64,000 bases of DNA from Tatumella terrea (GTDB taxonomy: Bacteria > Pseudomonadota > Gammaproteobacteria > Enterobacterales > Enterobacteriaceae): assembly GCF_039523755.1 (NCBI RefSeq), contig NZ_BAAAFX010000013.1:186001-250000 (forward strand), in the 5' to 3' direction. Made by a program: the position numbers and the translations under genes. Below are positions 26,359 through 35,738 of the stretch, piece by piece; positions within the stretch are counted from its first letter, which is position 1; every line of letters begins with the position of its first letter. Below the pieces are notes generated by a model. That model did no database searches. It was not told the DNA's origin and saw only the letters and a list, made by a program, of their open reading frames with translations.

Positions 26359-27646
26359 TAAGTTAAAAAATTCCATCTGGATGGTGTTAGAAAAAATAAT
26401 CTCTGTGTTCGGACTTATTTTTGTTAACTCTTATGTTGCAAAGTATGTTGGCCCTGAGATTTTTGGGGTTATGGCTCTTTCGCTCTTAACATTTCAATTT
26501 GTACAGTCAATATCCCAAATGGGAAGTGATGTTTTGATACTTAAGAGAGTATCAGAAAATAAAAAATCAGGTGTCAGGTTATTAATAATAACCCTGGGGT
26601 TTGTTTTTGTTCTGTATATGACGCTGTCAATATTCGCTTTATTGTTTCTCACTTTTCAACACAAAACCAACCTTTTTTTAGTATTTGCATTGGCTTCTCT
26701 TATTGCATGTCTTTTTTCAAGTTTGGATTTAGTTAACTCTTATAATGAAGCACTATTAAGAGCTAAAATAAATGTTATTGCTAATGTTATAGGTCTTGTT
26801 GTAGCTCTTGTTTTCCGTTATTTTATATCATATTTTAAGATGGATTTCAGGTTACTATCGATTCCAATAGTTCTCGTTACTTTAATTCCTTTTATTATAA
26901 AGTTTTACTTGTTTAGGTGCGAGGTTAGTTTAAAAAAAATTATTACGTATAAAGAGGTAAAAACTTACTCTTCGTACTTAGTGATTTCCGGAGGGTCGGT
27001 TCTTTTATCTTTCATCGCTGTAGCACTGTATACAAGAATTAATCAATTCAGCGTCAGTTATTTTATAGATATAAAAGCTTCAGGGATATTTAGTGTCGCT
27101 ATGACACTTGCTACAGCATGGATATTTCTGCCAAATGCAATTTTGTCTTCATTTTACCCCTCCGTATTTGGTGATCGGAACAACACCTCAGTCAATGAGA
27201 AAGTATCTAACTTGACTGTAATGGTTGTTATTGTCTCCTTATTTATAATTTTATTTTTCTGGCTTTTTTCTGGATATTTTATTAATAAACTTTATGGTGA
27301 GGGGTTTTCTGAAGCAAACATATTGATAATGCCTCTCTCTTTTTCAGCAATGTTTGCAGTATTAAGTGGTTTAATGGATAGATTTATTATGAAAATGAAT
27401 GGGTTCAGGTTTCTAATAAAAAAATCCTTTACTCTTCTTCTTATATGCATAATCAGCTCAGTGATATTAATTAATATGTTCGGTGTTAAAGGTGCAGCTT
27501 ATAGTGTACTTATTACAGAATTTAGCGCCTTTACTTTTGTAAATTATTTTTTTAGGAACGCTTCTGTCTTCAGATTGCAAAAGCAAGCTTTTAATCCACT
27601 AAGATTGTATGATTTGGCAAAAAAAATTAAACAGAGAAGTTACTAG
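26351..27646 (+). CDS. wzx: Repeat-unit flippase Wzx
   Basis: 431-residue membrane protein with about 12 hydrophobic helices, opening 'SIWMVLEKIISVFGLIFVNSYVAKYVGPEIFGVMALSLL', the standard start of the polysaccharide transporter (MOP/Wzx) family. It would flip the undecaprenyl-diphosphate-linked repeat unit to the periplasmic side for Wzy. I used the ATG at 26351, three bases inside an in-frame GTG; GGGGCGGGGTG precedes it. Very A+T-rich, like its neighbours. Confidence 0.88.
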   Translation: MIDKLKNSIWMVLEKIISVFGLIFVNSYVAKYVGPEIFGVMALSLLTFQFVQSISQMGSDVLILKRVSENKKSGVRLLIITLGFVFVLYMTLSIFALLFLTFQHKTNLFLVFALASLIACLFSSLDLVNSYNEALLRAKINVIANVIGLVVALVFRYFISYFKMDFRLLSIPIVLVTLIPFIIKFYLFRCEVSLKKIITYKEVKTYSSYLVISGGSVLLSFIAVALYTRINQFSVSYFIDIKASGIFSVAMTLATAWIFLPNAILSSFYPSVFGDRNNTSVNEKVSNLTVMVVIVSLFIILFFWLFSGYFINKLYGEGFSEANILIMPLSFSAMFAVLSGLMDRFIMKMNGFRFLIKKSFTLLLICIISSVILINMFGVKGAAYSVLITEFSAFTFVNYFFRNASVFRLQKQAFNPLRLYDLAKKIKQRSY

Positions 27647-27648
27647 TT

Positions 27649-28596
27649 ATGGATATAAAGTTCAGTGTAATCATCCCATTATATAATGCATCAAATACTA
27701 TTGGTGATACTGTACAAAGTGTATTAAATCAGACTTATAAAAATATTGATCTTATAATAGTGAATGATGGAAGTACCGATGGTAGTTTTGATATCGTATC
27801 TAAAATTGAAAGTAATAACCCCATCTTAAGGTGTTTCACACAAAGTAACCAAGGCGTCAGCGTGGCGAGAAATAACGGCATAACTCACGCGATAGGTGAC
27901 TTTGTTATATTTCTCGATTCGGATGATTCCTTACCCTCCAATGCCCTACAGTCATTTTACGATATAATATCATCCTATAGAGATGTCGAGCTAGATGTTA
28001 TATCCTCTGCTGTTGATAGTGATTTAATAGATACTCGGAAAATCAGCCAAAAATTATACCTCAGAAAAGATATTTTCGATTATGCTTCAAAGCTCGAAAA
28101 AGGAGATGCCTTAGGTTATTTGCATGGTAAGTGTTTTCGCAGAGAGTTATTGGTTAGAGATAGTATCAAGTTTAATGAAGATATAAGTATGAGTGAGGAT
28201 TTTTTCTTTAATCTAGACTTTTTGAAATCCACGAGAAGTGCAGTATTTAAGAATGTTGTTACTTATTTATATAATAGTCACGATAATTCATTAATGAGCA
28301 AGAAATATTATGATGGCTTATTGCAGCGCATTCATTTAATTAAGGGTTTTATCTTATCCAAGGATTTTAAATTAGTGGATTCGAAGTCGCAAAAGAAATT
28401 TAATACATTTCTTTTTATGAGGATGTTTTTATTGCTTTATGATATGAAAAAATCAAAAAAGTATAACGATATCTTTATTACGCAAAGGCGTGGTTGTTTG
28501 GTGTTTTTTTTAAAAAATATTAGATTTTTATCTATTAAGACAGCGTTAAGTTATAAACTTAAAGATTCAATAAAAGTCTTAACGATATTTTTATAA
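27649..28596 (+). CDS. Family 2 glycosyltransferase
   Basis: 315-residue GT-A enzyme with 'FSVIIPLYNASNTIGDTVQSVLNQTYKNIDLIIVNDGSTDGSFDIV', 'NQGVSVARNNGITHAIGDFVIFLDSDDSLPSNAL' (DSDD metal motif) and 'MSEDFFFNLDFLKST'. Typical of enzymes that add one sugar to the lipid-linked EPS unit. It starts two bases after the wzx stop. The sugar specificity is not evident. Confidence 0.85.
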   Translation: MDIKFSVIIPLYNASNTIGDTVQSVLNQTYKNIDLIIVNDGSTDGSFDIVSKIESNNPILRCFTQSNQGVSVARNNGITHAIGDFVIFLDSDDSLPSNALQSFYDIISSYRDVELDVISSAVDSDLIDTRKISQKLYLRKDIFDYASKLEKGDALGYLHGKCFRRELLVRDSIKFNEDISMSEDFFFNLDFLKSTRSAVFKNVVTYLYNSHDNSLMSKKYYDGLLQRIHLIKGFILSKDFKLVDSKSQKKFNTFLFMRMFLLLYDMKKSKKYNDIFITQRRGCLVFFLKNIRFLSIKTALSYKLKDSIKVLTIFL

Positions 28597-28611
28597 TTTT
28601 TAGGAGTGAGT

Positions 28612-29445
28612 ATGAGCAGGCAAGCTTTCCTTATATTAACGCATAAGCCAATTCCTCACATATTAAAATATGCTGATTTATATCCGGATGTGGATTTTTA
28701 TATTCATTTTGATATGAAAGTTGAAGTCAATGATTTATTCGATAAAAAAAGCCTTCGTAAAAATACTTTTATACTTCCTGATGATATGAGAGTTGATGTG
28801 AGATGGGCTGGTTTCTCTATGGTACTGGCTATGATTAACCTCCTCAGGTTTGCTACTGAATTATCCAGAAGTGACTACTTTCATTTCGTCAGTGCCGATG
28901 ATATGCTTTTCATTGAAAATTGTCGTGAAAAAATTGACCATAAGAAAATATATATAGAATATAAAGAATCCATAAAGCATAGATATAGATTGCGTTTTAA
29001 TACATTCCATGCAGATAAAAAATGGCAAACCAGTTTCTTCGGTAAAGTGTATACTTTTTTGTTGAAAGCATTAGATAGGTTAACTCCATGGCACCATAAA
29101 ATAAACTCTCTCTTTGGTAGTCAGTGGTTTTCAATTTCGAAAGAAGATGCAATTACAGTTCTTTCTTCAATAACTATAGATGATATTAATTTTTTCAGAC
29201 GAAAGTTATGTCCGGATGAACATTTCTTTCAATATATAATTAAAAAAGCTAATCTCCAAGCTAAAGTATCACCTCAAGGAAATCTTAGGTATATTATATT
29301 CGATAAGAAATATAAAAATGGTAGAAGCCCATTAGTGATTACTTATAATGATCTTCCAAAAAATTTACACACATCTATAATTTCCAGCCGTAAATTTGAA
29401 GCGGATGAAATACTTCACTATCTCTCAAAGAGAAAGTCGAATTGA
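28612..29445 (+). CDS. Core-2/I-branching-type (GT14) beta-glycosyltransferase
   Basis: 277 residues opening 'QAFLILTHKPIPHILKYADLYPDVDFYIHFDMKVE' and carrying 'RWAGFSMVLAMINLLRFATELSRSDYFHFVSADDMLF', the pattern of the GT14 'branching' family (beta-1,6-N-acetylglucosaminyl or xylosyl transferases). 'GSQWFSISKEDAITVLS' and 'CPDEHFFQYII' match the later GT14 blocks. It may place a side branch on the EPS repeat. TAGGAG lies 5 bases before the ATG at 28612. Last gene of the plus-strand cluster. Confidence 0.8.
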   Translation: MSRQAFLILTHKPIPHILKYADLYPDVDFYIHFDMKVEVNDLFDKKSLRKNTFILPDDMRVDVRWAGFSMVLAMINLLRFATELSRSDYFHFVSADDMLFIENCREKIDHKKIYIEYKESIKHRYRLRFNTFHADKKWQTSFFGKVYTFLLKALDRLTPWHHKINSLFGSQWFSISKEDAITVLSSITIDDINFFRRKLCPDEHFFQYIIKKANLQAKVSPQGNLRYIIFDKKYKNGRSPLVITYNDLPKNLHTSIISSRKFEADEILHYLSKRKSN

Positions 29446-29951
29446 TTTCGTTAGCTTTAGTGCTTTATTTTTTGCTTGATTAATGTTCAGTTAATTATTC
29501 ATCCTAAAAAAGATTTTAAATTATATGGTTATCTATCCTGTTGGTTTTACATGGTAATATTTAATGTCCAGTTATTTTTATCTTAATGATGAGATTGTAA
29601 TTGTTGGATATTCATAGTGTTTACCTACAGGTTGAATTTTAATGGTAAGCTTATTTTTTAAGTCATTTTATTATGTTGGTCGAAGCTGACTAAGAATAAA
29701 AAATTTATGACTTAGCTCGTTACTAGTTCGACAACCTGAACTGATCAAGGAGTTTTACGGGGCTCTGGCTGTAAGATTACATTAGCTAGTATCCCCATAA
29801 AACCCTTACTTTTATCATTTACTTCCATTTGTTTACTGTGAATTTTTAGACATAACTCAAATTATTTTATTTTTCGTTTAAGAATAAGTGATCCAATTTT
29901 ATATTTTTCTGTCAAAGTGAATTTATGAATGTATAGATTCATTTTAAATAC
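29446..29951. other. A+T-rich gene-free gap after the EPS genes
   Basis: About 500 bases between the convergent GT14 and tailspike-like genes without a credible ORF. The one feature I see is an 11-bp inverted repeat with one mismatch, GTTTTACGGGG (29752-29762) and CCCCATAAAAC (29793-29803), separated by 30 bases; no clear terminator T tract follows it. Confidence 0.5.
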
Positions 29952-32237
29952 CTATGCCGATTTTATTTCAGTTACATTAATTGCATAAGGTACACCATCA
30001 ATGTAGATAACTAGATTTCGGTTTGCACCTGACGGCGACTCTCCTGACTTGAGATCCAGCGTCGCTGCTCCGGTAATTAAACGCCCATCACTTGCTATGC
30101 CAAGCCCACCGCGTATAACATTACCTGCATTATCCCGCTGCCATCCGGCCTGATTGATCCATGAAGTCATCGGTATTTTTGCATCAGATGGTGGTTCTTC
30201 TTTGATGATGTCACCAAACCAAAGCGTCGCACATAGGTTAGTATTGTGGTATTGTGCTACGACATCTCCCGGCGTGCTAACATCTGCACGTAGTGAGCAC
30301 ATTGCATTCATACCGACTTTTATCCAAAGCTTTATATTTTCACCGCCCCCTCCTGTGAACTTAACATCTGTTACTGGCCCTCCATGATTTGACCAGTTAA
30401 TGTGTTGAGCAGTACCATTCGATTTCCTTTGTATATTTATTTGTGAATGTCCGCCATGTTGCGCGGACCATGGATAGATAGCAGTCTTATCCCAAGCAGC
30501 ACCGGCATCGCCGGTGACTTTTATTTGTAAAGAACTTCCTATGTCCTGGAACCAAAATTTACCGACGTAATACCATGTTTCAACAGAGTTGGAATAAGTA
30601 TTAATGAGTAAAGGACCGGCAGCCATACGCGATGCAACGGTACCATGGGAAGTGAACAGCCCATGTGGTTCAAGCAGGGACTGTCCGGGTAAGTACGACG
30701 TATTCCAGGCCGTGTCTACGTTATAACCTGTTTTTAAGTATTGTGGCTGTATATCTGAAGTAATCAATGTAAAATTTGAATTCCGTAAATCCAGATAAGA
30801 AGCAGTACCTGATGCATCCCTGTAACAGTCCTCGATACAGAACGTAATCATAGTTATTTGTGAATCTGTCAGTTTTCCTGGATTCGACTTCTCAATCCAT
30901 CCATTTTTAATAATCGCCTGACGAAGCCGTGGAGATTTAAATACTGGTAACGGATAAACATTTTGATAGTTAAAATTCGACCATTCGACGGCCGTCGGAT
31001 GGTCCCAGTTTCCTGATGCCTGATTATCAAAGCCAATGTCATATAGTCCGCCGTAAACACCATCACAATATGTTTCGTCGAAGCGAGTATCGAGTGTGTC
31101 TGACAGCTTAAATCCAAGTCCGCCTACATTCTTCAAATACCAAAAGCGAATATGAATGTTTTGAGGGCCTGATTGTATGTTCTCTAAAAAAGGTTGAGCA
31201 TTACTTGGCGTTGTCCCGGAAATAATTGCCTGTCCGTCGAAATTAAAAAAGGCGATATCTCCGTCGTACGCTTCAATCTTGAAAACCGGCGAAGATGATT
31301 TATCACTGAGAATTGTTAACTGACAATGCTTACCATGTGTAACTTCCGGGCCATGAAGATTGAATGTATGATTATTATCAGGCACTGATGCTGATGTGAA
31401 ATCAATAGGAGAAGTATAGAAAACACCCGCGGGAAATATTATGCCCGGTGCAGCAGATCCGTCTAATCTCTGGGACCACAGATGCATTCTCATGATTGCA
31501 TCATGATTGTCGAAAGTACCTCCGGGCACACCACCAAAATGTAGAACCGTAGCTTCGTTTTTATTACGGCAACGTTGCCATGCCCAGGAATTAGAAACCT
31601 TTGCAGTAAAACCTCCATCGTCCGCGTAACTCCCTGACACAGCGATAAACTCATCTCCTCCGAATGAAGATGAAGACGGACCCAAAGATGTTACACATTG
31701 ATTCCAGGATGCCAAAAGCACACGCTGTCCCTCATAAGCGGGCACTAATTGGCGAAGATCAGCGAATGAAACTACCTGACCTATCGAGCCAAATCCAGAG
31801 GATGACTGGAATACACTGGATTCTATTGAGGACAAATTAGCCCAATAAAACTGCTCTATCATATTGCTATCGAATACAGCCATCGAGTAATTTTGTATGG
31901 TTGAAAATTTTACTATTTGATTATGATATGTCGGATAACCTGCAGTATTAATAACAATAGGTTGCGGGACCTGTACGGTCTTTCCAAATTGATTTTCTAC
32001 ATAAACTGGAATTTGGTTCCTTCGAAGAGTAGGATCTGTATCTGGTTTACCGATGAAAATCTTACCATTTGAGCAGGGCTCAAAAGAATGAGACATAGTA
32101 AAAGGCGTCACCGGATTGGAGACTAATCCTTTGGCAGGTCTTTCTGGCATTTCAGGCTTATCTTCTGATTTACATGAAACACCTGTGAAACCCGCAGTTA
32201 GAGCAGCTAGCCCCTTAAAAAATATACGTCTATTCAT
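29952..32237 (-). CDS. Secreted tailspike-like EPS-processing protein (AmsF/WceF type)
   Basis: 761 residues. The N-terminus is a twin-arginine-like signal, 'MNRRIFFKGLAALTAGFTG', with a cysteine (C22) that could be lipidated. Residues about 40-130 match the phage P22 tailspike head-binding fold: 'TPFTMSHSFEPCSNGKIFIG', 'DTDPTLRRNQIPVYVENQFG', 'VINTAGYPTYHNQIVKF', 'SMAVFDS'. The rest looks like a right-handed beta-helix with glycine- and asparagine-rich turns. Homologous proteins in amylovoran (AmsF) and stewartan (WceF) clusters are host proteins; WceF degrades its own EPS. I infer periplasmic or surface trimming of the polymer. Its catalytic residues cannot be assigned by eye. Confidence 0.78.
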   Translation of the reverse strand: MNRRIFFKGLAALTAGFTGVSCKSEDKPEMPERPAKGLVSNPVTPFTMSHSFEPCSNGKIFIGKPDTDPTLRRNQIPVYVENQFGKTVQVPQPIVINTAGYPTYHNQIVKFSTIQNYSMAVFDSNMIEQFYWANLSSIESSVFQSSSGFGSIGQVVSFADLRQLVPAYEGQRVLLASWNQCVTSLGPSSSSFGGDEFIAVSGSYADDGGFTAKVSNSWAWQRCRNKNEATVLHFGGVPGGTFDNHDAIMRMHLWSQRLDGSAAPGIIFPAGVFYTSPIDFTSASVPDNNHTFNLHGPEVTHGKHCQLTILSDKSSSPVFKIEAYDGDIAFFNFDGQAIISGTTPSNAQPFLENIQSGPQNIHIRFWYLKNVGGLGFKLSDTLDTRFDETYCDGVYGGLYDIGFDNQASGNWDHPTAVEWSNFNYQNVYPLPVFKSPRLRQAIIKNGWIEKSNPGKLTDSQITMITFCIEDCYRDASGTASYLDLRNSNFTLITSDIQPQYLKTGYNVDTAWNTSYLPGQSLLEPHGLFTSHGTVASRMAAGPLLINTYSNSVETWYYVGKFWFQDIGSSLQIKVTGDAGAAWDKTAIYPWSAQHGGHSQINIQRKSNGTAQHINWSNHGGPVTDVKFTGGGGENIKLWIKVGMNAMCSLRADVSTPGDVVAQYHNTNLCATLWFGDIIKEEPPSDAKIPMTSWINQAGWQRDNAGNVIRGGLGIASDGRLITGAATLDLKSGESPSGANRNLVIYIDGVPYAINVTEIKSA

Positions 32238-32680
32238 AAAACCCCCTTATTATTAATAAGGAGTATAGCTTGAATATGTTAATACAATTAATGGATGTTT
32301 CTGATAGTTAGTGAACTTTGTAAATGGCATTAGATGACACACTGATATGTTAGTTTATAAAATGAACAGCTATCATAAGAGAAAATTATACAAAGGCATT
32401 GCAGTTCACGTACCTCTCTGAATTGTACAGTGTCGCCGTGCGATTTATGTTAAACACCTAGCGGCTGAAAATTTGAGAATTTATATTGTATTTTATATTA
32501 TTGAGCGGCAGGGGGGGTAAGGATGTATTGCTAATAGTAGATTTCCGACATTGGATAGAGTATTACTAAGGCACCCTTAACTTACCCGCTTAGGGGAAGA
32601 GATATCTCCTTAGTGTGCTATAATTTATACTAATATGTTTGAGTAAGCATGCCCATTTTATCTCCATACACTTTCTGAGA
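32238..32680. other. A+T-rich upstream region of the tailspike-like gene
   Basis: No gene seen. It presumably contains the promoter of the minus-strand tailspike-like gene, whose start has an AAGGGGG-type ribosome-binding site (read on the minus strand). The stretch stays A+T-rich up to the IS remnants. Confidence 0.4.
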
Positions 32681-32684
32681 GTTA

Positions 32685-33790
32685 CGGTTTTTCTGCCATC
32701 AGTTGGTACTCTTCCGGCGCAGGTTGTTCAGGGATTCATGAGGCCGTTCGTTGTTATTTTCTATCAGTCAGCGCTATGTAAATTCCGTGCTTCATTCAGT
32801 GTTCTTAACAGGTAAAAATCAAGGACTTATGTCCGGTTGAACCGTTCGTTAAAAGCGTTTTGTGTTGGCGTACACGGCTTGATAAATTCGAGCTGCGCGC
32901 CATGTTCTTCAGCCCATTGAGCCAGCGCCAGTGAGACCAGTTCCGGTCCTTTGTACATCCGCATCTTCAGAGGATAGCTGCGGTTTATCAAGATCCTGTC
33001 CAGCACCCTGACGATTCGCTGAGCCGGGATATTCAAATCAAATTATATCGTCAGAGCTTCACGGTTAAAATCATCCATCACATTGAAGGTCCGGTAACGT
33101 CTGCCACTGACCAGAGCATCGTGCATAAAATCAATCGACCAGTCTGGATTATTGCCTCTGGTGTCACCAGCCAGGCCGGATTACGTGCTGGCAAACGTTG
33201 CTTTCCTTTACATCTGAAATTCAGTTTCAGCAGGCAGTAAACCCGCTTAGGATTTCATACATGGCCTTGCCGGCAAATGACCTGAAAAGCTTCTTAAACC
33301 GTATCACGGATAGCGCCCGGCGGGTTCCGTAAGGGCTTCAATAACACCGTCATTACGCCGTGTATCCGGTTTGTAGAAGAATACCGTCCTGCTCAGTGAT
33401 AATGTCCTGCATTCCTGGCGTGTGCTCATTGTAAACTGCGAAATCAGATAATGGACGAGCTCACGCTTTATCACTGGTTTTAAAGATTTTTTTCGATAAC
33501 GTCTTTCAGTGCGTGGTTTTAAAGATTTAGATCAGCGAACATCTGTTTGATACGCCGGTTTTCTTCTTCCTGGTCCTTCATTTCCTGGATATCAGAAGCT
33601 TCCATTCGGCCATATTCAGCTTTCCGGTTGTAATAGCTTGCTTCTGAAATTGCGGCCTCGCGGTAGACATCCTTCACCGTTCTGCCTGCTTCAACGGACT
33701 TCAGAACGGCGATAATCTGGTGTTCAGTAAATCGGCCTTTACGTTTAGCGACCTCCTTCAGTAAACATATTCAGTATGTCTGAAGATCTC
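32685..33790 (-). pseudogene. Decayed IS3-family (IS407-like) transposase orfA-orfB
   Basis: On the minus strand an OrfA-like piece reads 'KRKGRFTEHQIIAVLKSVEAG', 'EASYYNRKAEYGRMEASDIQ' and 'ENRRIKQMFADL'. It is followed by interrupted OrfB pieces: 'NPDWSIDFMHDALVSGRRYRTFNVMDDFNREAL' (DDE domain) and 'GPELVSLALAQWAEEHGAQLEFIKPCTPTQNAFNERFNRT' (33036 to 32827). Several frameshifts and stops break it, so it is inactive. The end near 32690 still shows the last residues of OrfB. I could not identify terminal inverted repeats with confidence. Confidence 0.8.
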
Positions 33791-33829
33791 TAAAAATGAA
33801 TGGTTCTTTTTACAGGAATGCTTACACAA

Positions 33830-34110
33830 CTTCAGAACGCGTAGCGGTTTCGACTATTGCGACAAAGCGAGCTTCTTCAGATTATTGTTCACTTTTTTTC
33901 GGCGACGGGCACCGGTTTACCCTCTGATTGCGCCAGTTATACAGGGTAGCTTCCGATATTCCTTCCATCTGCGCAACGGCTTCAGCCTTTGTAAGAGCCT
34001 TTCGTGCTACACTGTCCCTCTGATGTAATCCTCTGATTTACTGATATAAGCTGTGATCCTGCTCTTAAATCCGGCTTCAGCACTTTGTCCCTTCTCCCCC
34101 CAGCCAGCAT
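33830..34110 (-). pseudogene. Second, unrelated IS3-type OrfA fragment
   Basis: A minus-strand fragment reads 'ARKALTKAEAVAQMEGISEATLYNWRNQ', then after a broken linker 'EEARFVAIVETATRSE'. This is the N-terminal helix-turn-helix and following block of a different IS3-family OrfA ('EGISEATLYNWRNQ', '...EARFAVVVETATLSE'). It is truncated where the first IS remnant region begins, so it is a fragment only. Confidence 0.6.
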
Positions 34111-34216
34111 ACTACTTCCGGTTTAGACCTAACCGTGAGCTTTCCTTCTTCCTGTACTGTGCTCTCGGTGAATTCAGACAGGGGTGTATCTTCATTAACT
34201 GCTATCAGGAGTGGTT

Positions 34217-34582
34217 ATGACATGGACGTATCGGGTGAGTACCCGGATGTTTTTCCATAACGGTATTTATCGGTTTTCTGCTTTGTATGCCGGAGCTCAG
34301 GGTTATAAGGATGATTCACAGTATCAATACCTTATTAACAAACGGCCTCTCCCTGCGGGCAAATACCGGATTGCCGCACCGGTTAACTCTTCAACTACAG
34401 GTTATTATTCCCTGCCACTGATACCGGATGCTGCTAACCAGATGTGTGGACGAAGTGCTTTTATGATCCATGGCGATAGCCGCAGGGACCCCGGCACAGC
34501 ATCGCAGGGATGTATTGTTATGGATCCACAACACCGCAGAGCTATCTGGCTGAGTAATGACCATGAGTTAATCGTTCTATGA
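34217..34582 (+). CDS. Tlde1-type L,D-transpeptidase-like toxin, copy 1 (DUF2778)
   Basis: 121 residues, all one DUF2778 domain, starting 'MTWTYRVSTRMFFHNGIY'. The catalytic motif is intact: His85 in 'FMIHGDSRRDPGTASQGCIV' and Cys99. The family includes Tlde1 of Salmonella, a type VI secreted effector that cuts or exchanges D-amino acids in peptidoglycan stems, so the target is the periplasm of a rival cell. I used the ATG at 34217 (AGGAG upstream). It overlaps its immunity gene by 4 bases (ATGA). No signal peptide is visible, as expected for an injected effector. Confidence 0.82.
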   Translation: MTWTYRVSTRMFFHNGIYRFSALYAGAQGYKDDSQYQYLINKRPLPAGKYRIAAPVNSSTTGYYSLPLIPDAANQMCGRSAFMIHGDSRRDPGTASQGCIVMDPQHRRAIWLSNDHELIVL

Positions 34583-35013
34583 AAATCTATCCTTTAATTC
34601 TTGCGCTGTTTACCGGTAACGCCTGCGCAGACAGCACACCTTGTGCTGTTCCGGGGGCTGCACCGGAAATCATGCTGAAAGACCAAATCGAAAAAGACAC
34701 CGGATTGGTCACCCGAAAATTTCCTGTTCCAGTGATGAAGGTGTTATCTACAGTCGCGGCCGGGGATTTACTGGCGGGCCAGTTAGCGGATGCGTCCTAT
34801 GCGGCAGCCAGCAAGCTCCCGGGAGGAAGCATTCTTACCCGGGATGATTATTTCCGCATCTTTACAGAGGCGCATCCCGTGCTGGAGACGGTTCGTTATA
34901 TCTATCATTTCCCGAATAACAAGACGAATATTTATATTGCGGCTTCGATTATCAATGATAATGAATGTTCGGTGGCATTCGCAGGGTATATTACTCAGCG
35001 ACGGGATTTCTGA
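34579..35013 (+). CDS. Periplasmic immunity protein, Tldi1-like, copy 1
   Basis: 144 residues with a clear signal peptide ('MKIYPLILALFTGNACA') and a compact mature domain. The mature part begins 'DSTPCAVPGAAPEIMLKDQ' and ends 'NDNECSVAFAGYIT', so one conserved Cys pair (near each end) could form a disulfide. It overlaps the upstream Tlde1-like gene, is exported, and recurs as copies 2 and 3, which supports a role in protecting the producer's periplasm. The family name is inferred from context; similarity between the three copies is direct. Confidence 0.78.
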   Translation: MKIYPLILALFTGNACADSTPCAVPGAAPEIMLKDQIEKDTGLVTRKFPVPVMKVLSTVAAGDLLAGQLADASYAAASKLPGGSILTRDDYFRIFTEAHPVLETVRYIYHFPNNKTNIYIAASIINDNECSVAFAGYITQRRDF

Positions 35014-35373
35014 TGTCCTGGTGTTTTAATGTCTCCTGGTGTGGGTATCAGCCCTTAACTTCCCAGGGCTGAAATTTCTTCGCCTTTTTTATCTGCCGGC
35101 AGGGTAAAGGGGATTTCATTTTATATTGAATTTTCTATTTTATTCTTATCTCCGGTATTTTTTCTCTTAATGGCCTTTTTACTTTCTGCCTTCTACCCGC
35201 TGTTTTAACCCTCCTTACTTTTCTTAGTAACCCTTTTAGCAATAGCTCAATTAAAATCCTACATTGTTTGCATTATTATTGTGATCCTGGTCGTCATTTC
35301 AAGCGAATACACTTTTCACATATCGATTTAAAAGTAATTCTGACACTGATTACTTTTATTCAGGAGAGTGTTT
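35014..35373. other. Spacer between effector-immunity pairs 1 and 2
   Basis: Gene-free, A+T-rich. A candidate terminator CAGCCCT (35049-35055) / AGGGCTG (35065-35071), followed by a T-rich stretch, lies soon after pair 1. An inverted repeat AAAAGTAAT (35330-35338) / ATTACTTTT (35349-35357) lies just before the ribosome-binding site CAGGAG of pair 2. Confidence 0.5.
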
Positions 35374-35738
35374 ATGAAATGGACGTACATTATATCTGAC
35401 AGACAATTTCTTCGTGAGGGGGTTATCAGTTCAGTGCCCGTTATGCCGGTGCTCCCGGTTATAAAGATCAGGACCGTTATCAATGTCTTAAAAATAAGGG
35501 ACCATTACCTTCGGGTACATACCGCATTGGTTCGCCTTATATTTCTTCTGCCACAGGGCCTTTCACTCTGCCGTTACTGCCGGACCCCGATAATAATATG
35601 TGCGGGCGGGAAGCGTTTATGATCCATGGAGACAGTCTGACCTTACCAGGCTCTGCCTCGAAAGGATGTATCGTGATGGCACGTTCTTACAGAGAGCGGA
35701 TTTGGCAAAGCGGGGACCGCTGGCTGGTTGTAAAATGA
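35374..35738 (+). pseudogene. Frameshifted Tlde1-type toxin, copy 2
   Basis: Starts 'MKWTYIISDRQFLREG' in frame with the ATG at 35374. At about 35421-35426 one base (a T) is missing compared with copies 1 and 3 (GGGGTTATCAG where GGGGTTTATCAG is expected), shifting the frame. Beyond that point the other frame gives the whole remaining domain: 'YQFSARYAGAPGYKDQ', 'CLKNKGPLPSGTYRIG', 'MIHGDSLTLPGSASKGCIVM', ending with TGA at 35736-35738 that overlaps the immunity gene. The rest looks intact, so the loss is recent or a sequencing error. Confidence 0.85.

Noticed and set aside
29752..29803. Terminator for the EPS genes or the tailspike-like gene
   Set aside because: The 11-bp arms are far apart (30-base loop), with a mismatch and no T tract; noted only within the gap entry.
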